Positions 15,243 through 21,152 of a stretch of 21,814 bases of DNA are shown here, piece after piece. Below the pieces are notes generated by a model. It was not told where the DNA came from, did no database searches, and worked only from the letters and a program-made list of their open reading frames with translations. The stretch is from Chloroflexota bacterium. GTDB lineage: Bacteria > Chloroflexota > Dehalococcoidia > Lucifugimonadales > JADFKI01. A program made the translations under genes and the position numbers. The stretch spans positions 1 through 21,814 of the forward strand of contig JAGGDZ010000310.1 of the NCBI GenBank assembly GCA_024648655.1, given 5' to 3'. Each line of letters starts with the position of its first letter. Position 1 is the first letter of the stretch.

Positions 15243-16037
15243 ATGACACTTACCGCTCTGCCAGAATCCCCGTCCGAACTCCGCATGATGATGCGCCATG
15301 GCGATCTCGTGCAGACGACCAGCGGCATGGCGCCCGGCCGCGTGCAGGCGAACCTTGCAATTCTGCCGCGCGACCTCGCCTTCGATTTTCTGCTGTTCTG
15401 CCAGCGCAATCCGAGACCATGCCCACTGCTCGAAGTCGTAGAAGCGGGCGAGGTCGAGCCGCGCGACTTCGCCCCCGGTGCGGACCTCCGAAGCGACGCG
15501 CCTCTCTACCGCGTCTATGAGCATGGCGAACTCACCGCCGAAGTTACGGACCTCGGCGAGTTCTGGCGCGATGACCTCGTGTCCTTCCTGCTTGGTTGCA
15601 GCTTTTCGTTCGAGACTGCGCTCATAAAGGCGGGCATGGAAATGCGCCACATGACTTGCGACACCACTGTGCCCATGTTCATCACCAACATCCCGACGTC
15701 TTCGGCAGGCGTGTTCAGCGGGCCCATGGTCGTATCGATGCGCCCCATCCCGCAGGAGCAAGTCGTCCGAGCAGTGCAGGTAACATCTCGCTTCCCCGCC
15801 GTGCACGGCGCGCCCGTGCATGTGGGCAACCCGGCGGCAATCGGCATCGGCGACATAGACGCGCCCGACTTCGGCGAGCCGGTCGAGTTCAAGGACGGCG
15901 AAGTGCCCGTCTTCTGGGCCTGCGGCGTTACCCCGCAGGCGGTGGCTATGAATGCCAAGCCGCCTTTGATGATTACGCATGCTCCGGGGCATATGTTCAT
16001 CACGGACAAGCAGGACGAAGATCTGGCGGTGATTTAA
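15243..16037 (+). CDS. DUF1445 / D-glutamate cyclase-like N-domain protein (hydro-lyase family)
   Basis: A 264-residue protein of the DUF1445 (UPF0317, putative hydro-lyase) family. Recognisable segments are SGMAPGRVQANLAILP (about 27-42), RDLAFDFLLFCQRNP, LVSFLLGCSFSFETAL (about 116-131), TNIPTSSAGVFSGPMVVSMRP, and the C-terminal VFWACGVTPQAV with PPLMITHAPGHMFITD. In animals this domain is the N-terminal half of mitochondrial D-glutamate cyclase (DGLUCY), which turns D-glutamate into 5-oxo-D-proline; the C-terminal half is the domain encoded by the next gene. The pair therefore looks like the split form. The start ATG has AAGGGAG at 15228-15234. No signal peptide; cytoplasmic. Family assignment is firm; activity on D-glutamate is inferred. 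Confidence 0.88.
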   Translation: MTLTALPESPSELRMMMRHGDLVQTTSGMAPGRVQANLAILPRDLAFDFLLFCQRNPRPCPLLEVVEAGEVEPRDFAPGADLRSDAPLYRVYEHGELTAEVTDLGEFWRDDLVSFLLGCSFSFETALIKAGMEMRHMTCDTTVPMFITNIPTSSAGVFSGPMVVSMRPIPQEQVVRAVQVTSRFPAVHGAPVHVGNPAAIGIGDIDAPDFGEPVEFKDGEVPVFWACGVTPQAVAMNAKPPLMITHAPGHMFITDKQDEDLAVI

Positions 16038-16085
16038 GGCATCCTGTCCATCCCGCGCATCTAAGTGAATTACTAGGTGAAAACC

Positions 16086-16919
16086 ATGACCATCGAAGAC
16101 ATCATTCTTGACAACGACCGTCGGGGCATCTCCCACCTGCGTCCCTACGTCCCGTCCGACTTCTGCGACCGCGCAGCCCGGCTCATCCTGGACAACCCCG
16201 GCACGGCATTCATCGTCACCGGCTTCTACATCCTGGACGCCGGTATGATCGAGACTGACGGGCCTCCGGGCGCGATCGCCATCGGCAATGCGCTCGAACA
16301 GCTCGGCTATCAGGTCGCCTACGTAACCGACTCCTACGGCACAGCAGTCATGGAAGCAACGAAGAGCGAAGCGGCAACCGTCATCGACTTCCCCATCACG
16401 GACGACGCCGAGAGCGAAGCCTTCGCGCAGCAGATCATATCCGAGCATAACCCCTCGGTTGTCATCGCCATCGAGCGCTGCGGCTTCACGCACGACCTGA
16501 AGTACCGCAACATGCGCGGGCGCGACATTACGCAATACACTGCTCGCACCGACTACCTGTTCAGGCGCCACGAGCGCACAGTGGGAATCGGCGACGGCGG
16601 CAACGAGATCGGCATGGGCAACGTGGCAAGAGAGGTAACGACCGTTGATTCCCTAGTCAAGGAACCGTGCGTAACCGAAGTCTCCGAGCTTGTTCTCGCA
16701 AGCGTCTCAAACTGGGGCGGCTACGGCTTGGCAGCATCTCTCTCCAAGCTCTCCGACAAGAACCTTCTACCTTCGGTCGAAGAAGACATGGACATCATCC
16801 GCAAGACCGCTGACACCGGCGCCGTGGACGGAATGAGCGGCATACAAGAGTACAAGGCGGATGGCTTCACGCTCGAAGAGAACGCCGAAACCCTGCGCGC
16901 ATTGCAAGCTCTGCTCTGA
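16086..16919 (+). CDS. DUF4392 / D-glutamate cyclase-like C-domain protein
   Basis: A 277-residue protein of the DUF4392 family (D-glutamate cyclase-like, C-terminal). The diagnostic stretch VGIGDGGNEIGMGNV (about 173-187) is intact, as are TAFIVTGFYI with ETDGPPGAIAIGNAL in the first third and CVTEVSELVLASVSNWGGYGL toward the end. It lies 48 bp after the DUF1445 gene, in the same order as the two halves of animal DGLUCY, so a joint role in D-glutamate to 5-oxo-D-proline conversion is likely. I start at the ATG 16086-16088, with the ribosome site AGGTGA at 16075-16080; a GTG at 16077 lies inside that site. The gene ends 8 bp before the convergent stop of the RelE-like toxin gene. Confidence 0.87.
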   Translation: MTIEDIILDNDRRGISHLRPYVPSDFCDRAARLILDNPGTAFIVTGFYILDAGMIETDGPPGAIAIGNALEQLGYQVAYVTDSYGTAVMEATKSEAATVIDFPITDDAESEAFAQQIISEHNPSVVIAIERCGFTHDLKYRNMRGRDITQYTARTDYLFRRHERTVGIGDGGNEIGMGNVAREVTTVDSLVKEPCVTEVSELVLASVSNWGGYGLAASLSKLSDKNLLPSVEEDMDIIRKTADTGAVDGMSGIQEYKADGFTLEENAETLRALQALL

Positions 16920-16927
16920 ACATTGCC

Positions 16928-17284
16928 TTAAGCGTAGTGGTTCGATATGTCGATAATGTTTACCATCCTATCGGGAAGACAGATTTCATTCCGGCAGCAG
17001 TCCAACGGATTACGCTCTTGCATCTGATCGTGCCTGCATTCTTCGCACACCTTGAATATCAGACGCCACTGCCCAACTAGAACTGCAGAGCGTAGCCCGC
17101 TGTAGTCGTGCCGCAACCGCTCCGAACGCGCGGCCATGTACAGCTCATGCGCAAGCATTTCCAGCACTACGCCATATCGCTGTCGAAGGCGCGGATGCCT
17201 GTGTCGCCAGAAACCTGACCTGTCAATGGATTTTTGCAGTGAATCGACTACTCTGATCTGATACATAGACGTATCAAGACTCAT
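16928..17284 (-). CDS. RelE/HigB-like toxin (candidate mRNA interferase)
   Basis: A 118-residue protein with a RelE/ParE-like layout: a basic helical N-terminal half, then strands SGLRSAVLVGQWRLIFKV (about 62-79) and VNIIDISNHY (108-117) at the C-terminus. Between them is a cysteine-rich insertion, CEEC (80, 83) and NPLDCC (92-97), which may bind zinc. Arg and His residues near the strands could serve RNA cleavage, but the catalytic set cannot be fixed from one sequence. Its ATG overlaps the TGA of the upstream Panacea-like gene by 4 bp, so the two are translationally coupled, antitoxin first. A second ATG at 17264-17266 is a possible start. It could instead be a non-toxic relative of RelE. 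Confidence 0.65.
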   Translation of the reverse strand: MSLDTSMYQIRVVDSLQKSIDRSGFWRHRHPRLRQRYGVVLEMLAHELYMAARSERLRHDYSGLRSAVLVGQWRLIFKVCEECRHDQMQERNPLDCCRNEICLPDRMVNIIDISNHYA

Positions 17285-17904
17285 TGCGCTGTGGGTTCCA
17301 ATAATCTACTCGACTTGCCCAGCATCATAGCAAAGCTGTCTAGCAAGCCGCGTTCTATTTCTACAAGCGCAGTGGCTTCCTCTTCTTCTAGCACTCCCGT
17401 CAAGTCTAGATGGTATGGCAGTTCATCAAGTCGTTCTTCTTCCTGCCATCCAATAGGGACGACACACAGGCCATGTGTGTGATTAACTAGCCACCCTGTT
17501 GTTTTGTCCGCATATTCTGTCACAACAGAATCCATTACTTGGACGACGCCTTCATGGTCTATGTCGTCAACGAGCGCGTCATACAGAGATGAACCCCACA
17601 TCTCTCCATTTTCCGTAAGTGAATACCATTGTCCATCACGCTGCATTAATCCAGCCTGTTCGAAGTCCGTTTCCGCCTCGTATATGTCCTTGGTGAACGG
17701 GCCCCACCTGTATGTGAAGAAGATGTAGTTCAACGCCTTTATGCGCTGCTGAAACAGACGATAGCAGAACAAGAATGTGAGCTTTTGTATCTTAAGACGA
17801 TCACCCAACGCCGTGCTGTTGACATGGTCGCTAATTCTGAAAAATAGTGCTAATAGGACAGCTTTGTCAGTCAACGCCTCTTCCGGTGTCCTAGTGTATC
17901 GCAT
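17281..17904 (-). CDS. Panacea/SocA-like (DUF4065-type) candidate antitoxin
   Basis: A 207-residue protein whose first ~110 residues resemble the Panacea (SocA, DUF4065) domain: LGDRLKIQKLTFLFCYRLF (33-51) corresponds to the family's K-x-Q-K-L-x-Y start, and FTYRWGPFTKDIYEAE (63-78) to the G-P-x-x-x-x-x-Y helix, followed by LMQRDGQWYSLTENG. Panacea-domain proteins neutralise many unrelated toxins by direct binding. The C-terminal ~95 residues are acidic and unrecognised, perhaps the toxin-specific part. The gene overlaps the RelE-like gene by 4 bp. The start ATG has AGGAGG at 17913-17918, and an extended -10 element lies just upstream. Membership is judged by pattern, not by search. Confidence 0.65.
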   Translation of the reverse strand: MRYTRTPEEALTDKAVLLALFFRISDHVNSTALGDRLKIQKLTFLFCYRLFQQRIKALNYIFFTYRWGPFTKDIYEAETDFEQAGLMQRDGQWYSLTENGEMWGSSLYDALVDDIDHEGVVQVMDSVVTEYADKTTGWLVNHTHGLCVVPIGWQEEERLDELPYHLDLTGVLEEEEATALVEIERGLLDSFAMMLGKSSRLLEPTAQ

Positions 17905-17926
17905 GCGCTTGCCCTCCTACGCTACC

Positions 17927-17935
17927 GTTATAGCA
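17927..17935 (-). promoter_or_regulatory. Extended -10 promoter for the Panacea-toxin pair
   Basis: The minus strand reads TGCTATAAC, one base from the extended -10 consensus. Transcription would start near 17920, only just upstream of the AGGAGG ribosome site, giving a leader of about 16 nt. No clear -35 box. Confidence 0.45.
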
Positions 17936-17989
17936 AGCATACCTCATCCGACCGCTCCGATCTCTCTAATTCATGCTGTTGATAGCCAT

Positions 17990-19381
17990 CTATTCCAGCG
18001 CGTACAGTGTCCCGTCCTCCGATGTGAAGTACAGAAGCCCGTTAGCCGCCACAGGTGTTGACCCTATCGGCGCCCCCGTCTCGAATCGCCACAGCTCCTC
18101 GCCGGTATCTGCGCTCACGGCATACAGTGTACCGAATCTATCCCCGATGAACACACCGTCTCCGATCAGTGTCGCCGCCGAAAGGAAAAACCCGTCCGCG
18201 TCAAAAGTCCACTCCGTATCCCCGGTCTCTCTGCCCAGAGCATACACATACCCCTCCGCCGACGCCACATATAGCCTATCCTCGGTCACGATCGGCGAAG
18301 CTACCAGGCTCCCGGGGACAAACGTCGCCCACGCAAGCCCCTTTAGTGGCGGCAGCTCTCGCAAGGCTCCCCACGCCCAGAGCTGGGTTTTGAACCAGCG
18401 CACATTCTTCTCAAACGGGTGTTCTCTCTTGTGCCAGTCTATCGCCGCGACAATTCCAAGCTGGTCCGCCGTATAGACCCAGTCCCCGCTCAGCGCAGGC
18501 GACCCCCGCGCGAACTTCGTGTGATAGTCCAGCCGCTTCCTGCCCGTCTGCTTGTCCACGATATGAAGGTAGCTGTCCTGCGACAGTACCGCTACGATGT
18601 CGTTGTTGATTGCCGGGTCGGACGCTATATGTCCACTTGTCTGGTACGACCACCGCACTTGGCCCGTCTGTGCGTCCAGTGTGTAGAGTTTGCCGTCCCC
18701 GCTGCCGATGTACAGGATGCCTTCCAGCACTACGGGCGAAGTGGCGAAGATTCCACCGGTCGGGAACTCCCATTGCAGTTCGCCGGTGTCCTTATGCAGC
18801 GAAAGCACAGTCCCGTCCCGCAAACCGATGAACACGCTGCTACCCGCAACGGCGGGCGATGAATCCACGGGGCCTTTCACCGGATGCTCCCAGATCAGAT
18901 TTCCCGTATCCGCATCCAGAGCAACGATGCGATTGTCGCCGGAACCAAGGTATAGCCGCCCGTCCACCACCGCAGGCGATGAGAACATCGGCATCGTCGT
19001 GTCAAACTGCCACTTCAGCCTACCCTGAGGAGTTTTGGTTACATCAGCGGCTGCCGAGTGAATCGGGTCGCGCAGGAACATGGGCCAGTCGCTGGGTCCT
19101 GCGATGGCGCTGACGTTCGAGGTAGGCGGTGGCAGCGGTCTGTCGAAAGCCCCATAGTAATTCGCGATACTGGCAAGCATCGCGACCGGCAGCAGCGCCA
19201 GCATACCCCAGCGAACCCACCTGATCAGACGGCGCCGGGCAATCCGGCGCCGCACAGACGCCTCAGCCTCGTCGCGGCTTATTGTGGCGCTGTCCGAAAG
19301 CCTACGCCAGCACCCGCCGCAGAACCCGCTGTCCGCCTCGTTGAGGTGCATGCACGTAGGGCAGAGAATTACCGACTGCAA
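17990..19381 (-). CDS. Membrane-anchored PQQ-type beta-propeller with N-terminal zinc ribbon
   Basis: A 463-residue protein. Residues 7-24 hold a zinc ribbon (CPTC ... CGGC; Cys7, 10, 21, 24), followed by a basic stretch (about 44-57) and one membrane helix (about 58-76). The rest is a PQQ-like beta-propeller with repeated blades of the form SSPAVVDGRLYLGSGD...VALDADTG-x-L-x-W-E/R. The topology would be a cytoplasmic ribbon and an extracytoplasmic propeller. Such propellers resemble BamB or PQQ quinoproteins, but no PQQ ligands can be claimed, so a binding or scaffold role is as likely as enzyme activity. The start is TTG: it is needed to include the first cysteine pair, since the next ATG (residue 11) would remove it. 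GAAGG lies about 10 nt upstream. It precedes the candidate toxin-antitoxin pair on the same strand. Confidence 0.85.
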   Translation of the reverse strand: MQSVILCPTCMHLNEADSGFCGGCWRRLSDSATISRDEAEASVRRRIARRRLIRWVRWGMLALLPVAMLASIANYYGAFDRPLPPPTSNVSAIAGPSDWPMFLRDPIHSAAADVTKTPQGRLKWQFDTTMPMFSSPAVVDGRLYLGSGDNRIVALDADTGNLIWEHPVKGPVDSSPAVAGSSVFIGLRDGTVLSLHKDTGELQWEFPTGGIFATSPVVLEGILYIGSGDGKLYTLDAQTGQVRWSYQTSGHIASDPAINNDIVAVLSQDSYLHIVDKQTGRKRLDYHTKFARGSPALSGDWVYTADQLGIVAAIDWHKREHPFEKNVRWFKTQLWAWGALRELPPLKGLAWATFVPGSLVASPIVTEDRLYVASAEGYVYALGRETGDTEWTFDADGFFLSAATLIGDGVFIGDRFGTLYAVSADTGEELWRFETGAPIGSTPVAANGLLYFTSEDGTLYALE

Positions 19382-19401
19382 TTGATGTCTGCCTTCACCT
19401 T

Positions 19402-19436
19402 ATCCTAAACTGTCGCATATCCTAACCCATTCTAAC
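19402..19436 (-). repeat. Three copies of an ATYCTAAM motif upstream of the propeller gene
   Basis: ATCCTAAA (19402-19409), ATCCTAAC (19419-19426) and ATTCTAAC (19429-19436), read on the plus strand, lie 21-55 bp before the TTG start of the propeller gene. They could be an operator. The first also resembles the core of the repeat near 20885. Function unknown. Confidence 0.3.
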
Positions 19437-19509
19437 CTGTTAGTCTCAGATATGCTTGTATCTCGACATGAAATCTCGCTCTCGAATCGACTTCACGCTT
19501 AGAATCACC

Positions 19510-19538
19510 TATACATCCGCGATCTATGCCTTTACTAT
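19510..19538 (+). promoter_or_regulatory. Candidate leaderless promoter of the YcaQ-like gene
   Basis: TATACA (19510-19515), a 17-bp spacer and TACTAT (19533-19538) end 6 bp before the A of the ATG at 19545. With normal spacing, transcription would begin at the start codon itself. No ribosome site is present in TATAAGCGC before the ATG, which fits a leaderless message. Confidence 0.4.
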
Positions 19539-19544
19539 AAGCGC

Positions 19545-20828
19545 ATGACTGTCACTCAGGCTCCCTACCCACTCGCCGCCGCTCGCGCACTCGCTCTGCA
19601 TACGCAACTGCTCGGCGCGCCCACGCTCGGCGCTGCGCCTTCCCCCGACGACATCTATGACACCATTGACCGCATCGGCTGGGTGCAGCTCGACACTCTC
19701 CAAATGGTGCAGCGCAGCCAATATATTGCGCTCTGGAGTAGGCTGGGTGCCTACGACACCGCCGAATTCGATCGTCTCACCTTTGGCAACGGCACCATAG
19801 AGGGCAGCAACGATCGCCGCCTCTTCGAGTACTGGATGCATGCCGCCTGCATCATCCCGCTCTCGCTCTACCGCTTCGCTATCCCAGCGATGCTCCAGCA
19901 CAAACACCAAATTTCGGCAGGCGTCCAGGGCAACCGCCGCCGCAAATGGCTCGAAGACCCGGCGAACATCAAAGTGCTGGACGCCGTGCTGGAGCGCGTG
20001 CGTGAGAACGGATTGGCGCGCTCCGCAGATTTCGAGCGCACAGACGGCAGGCGCGGCACATGGTGGGACTGGAAGCCGGCTAAAATCGCGCTGGAGCACC
20101 TGTACAACACAGGCGAACTTACTATCGCCAACCGTGTCAACTTCCAGCGCATCTACGGCATCACAGAGACGGTACTGCCCGAATGGGTGGACACCACGCC
20201 CCCCACCGACGAAGAAGCGTACCTTGCTCTTTTGGACAAGTCCGCCCGCGCGCTCGGCATCTGCACCCCGATGCAGATACCGGACTACTTCCATATGAAG
20301 CGCACCCCGGCAAAGCCGCTGGTGCAGCGCATGCTGGACGAGGGAACGCTGCTGACGGTCAATGTCGAGCTTTATGACGGGACGGTCGTCGAGCAGGTCG
20401 TTCACCGCGCGAACCTGCCGCTACTAGAGCGCGCGGCAGACGGCGAAGTCACTCCGCACCACACCACATTTCTGTCCCCCTTTGACAGCCTCTTCTGGGC
20501 GAAGGGACGCGACATTCAGTTTTGGGGTTTTCAGCAGATACTTGAAGCGTACAAGCCCGCGCCACAGCGGATATGGGGCTACTTCTGCCTGCCCATTCTG
20601 CACAAGGACCGGCTTGTCGGGCGCTTCGACCCGAAGCTGCAACGCCGCGACGCAACCCTCCGACTCAAGCATCTGCATCTGGAGCCGGGTGTACAACCGG
20701 AGGACGACCTCGTAGCCGCCATCGCGGGCGCCATGCGCAGCTTCATGGCGTTCCACGACGCCACTGATCTGGTCATCGAGCAGAGCAAGCCGCGCGGGCT
20801 GCGCCGCAGGCTGCTCAAGGCGATGTAG
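19545..20828 (+). CDS. YcaQ/AlkZ-family (HTH_42) DNA glycosylase
   Basis: A 427-residue protein of the winged-helix HTH_42 (DUF1006) family. Members YcaQ of E. coli and AlkZ of Streptomyces are DNA glycosylases that open interstrand crosslinks and remove bulky N-alkyl bases. The catalytic motif is seen near the N-terminus in RIGWVQLDTLQ as Q-L-D (Gln48, Asp50), the Q-phi-D form of YcaQ-like enzymes rather than the Q-phi-Q form of AlkZ. Other family marks are RLFEYWMHAACIIP, LLSPFD-like FLSPFDSLFW (about 307-316), the ILEAYKPAPQRIWGYFCLPIL stretch and the LVGRFDPKLQR segment. The start is an ATG without a ribosome site. It is divergent from the propeller gene and followed by a hairpin. Family firm, lesion preference unknown. 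Confidence 0.9.
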   Translation: MTVTQAPYPLAAARALALHTQLLGAPTLGAAPSPDDIYDTIDRIGWVQLDTLQMVQRSQYIALWSRLGAYDTAEFDRLTFGNGTIEGSNDRRLFEYWMHAACIIPLSLYRFAIPAMLQHKHQISAGVQGNRRRKWLEDPANIKVLDAVLERVRENGLARSADFERTDGRRGTWWDWKPAKIALEHLYNTGELTIANRVNFQRIYGITETVLPEWVDTTPPTDEEAYLALLDKSARALGICTPMQIPDYFHMKRTPAKPLVQRMLDEGTLLTVNVELYDGTVVEQVVHRANLPLLERAADGEVTPHHTTFLSPFDSLFWAKGRDIQFWGFQQILEAYKPAPQRIWGYFCLPILHKDRLVGRFDPKLQRRDATLRLKHLHLEPGVQPEDDLVAAIAGAMRSFMAFHDATDLVIEQSKPRGLRRRLLKAM

Positions 20829-20844
20829 CCGAGTTCAAACTCGG
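20829..20844 (+). terminator. Small perfect hairpin after the YcaQ-like gene
   Basis: CCGAGT, TCAA loop, ACTCGG begins immediately after the stop codon. The stem is GC-rich but short and no U-run follows, so it is only a candidate terminator. Confidence 0.35.
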
Positions 20845-20856
20845 TCCTTACCCCTT

Positions 20857-20892
20857 GATGAGGGAAGGGATGAGGGAAGGTTAGGATGAGGG
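20857..20892. repeat. GATGAGGG-type repeat with a perfect 12-bp tandem dimer
   Basis: GATGAGGGAAGG occurs twice head to tail (20857-20868, 20869-20880), and GATGAGGG returns at 20885-20892. On the minus strand this reads CCTCATCC/CCTTCC, a type of low-complexity dispersed intergenic repeat seen in several bacterial groups. It lies between the YcaQ-like gene and the tRNA promoter. Confidence 0.65.
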
Positions 20893-20936
20893 TGAATCGC
20901 CGCTGCGCGACACTCAGGAGAACCTCAGCCGCTGGC

Positions 20937-20963
20937 TTGGCGCACGCCCTTCTATGCTATAAT
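20937..20963 (+). promoter_or_regulatory. Promoter of tRNA-Leu
   Basis: TGCTATAAT (20955-20963) is a perfect extended -10 element. TTGGCG at 20937-20942 is a weak -35 at short (15 bp) spacing. Transcription would start near 20970, some 34 nt before the tRNA. Confidence 0.6.
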
Positions 20964-21003
20964 GGTCGCACCTCGGGCGCCCGGCTACCATGCCCTCTTC
21001 TGT

Positions 21004-21088
21004 GGGGAAGTGTCGGAATCGGTAGACGAGCATGACTTAGGATCATGTGCCGCAAGGCGTGGGAGTTCGAGTCTCCCCTTCCCCACCA
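21004..21088 (+). tRNA. tRNA-Leu (anticodon UAG), CCA encoded
   Basis: The acceptor stem GGGGAAG (21004-21010) pairs with CTTCCCC (21078-21084), followed by discriminator A and an encoded CCA. The anticodon arm is CATGA-CTTAGGA-TCATG, giving anticodon UAG, which reads CUA and other CUN leucine codons. A long class II variable arm (TGCCGCAAGGCGT) and the T arm GGGAG-TTCGAGT-CTCCC are all present. The D arm has the AATCGGTAGA form of leucine tRNAs. No attachment-site-like duplication or integrase gene is seen next to it. Confidence 0.95.
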
Positions 21089-21152
21089 CACATCCCGCCA
21101 ACTGATGAGAGGTTGGAAACAGTAACGCACTGAAGACAATCTCTCGGAGCGC

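Noticed and set aside
15153..16571. A 472-codon open frame on the minus strand opposite the DUF1445 and DUF4392 genes
   Set aside because: The translation is His/Arg/Asp-rich with no recognisable domain, it spans two well-supported genes and the gap between them, and it has no ribosome site. It is an antisense shadow of GC-rich codon use.
19524..20405. A 293-codon open frame on the minus strand opposite the YcaQ-like gene
   Set aside because: No family resemblance, and it lies fully antisense to a gene with clear motifs.
20829..21152. Possible integration site or island boundary at the tRNA-Leu gene
   Set aside because: No integrase, no duplicated tRNA 3' end and no composition break are visible on either side within the window.
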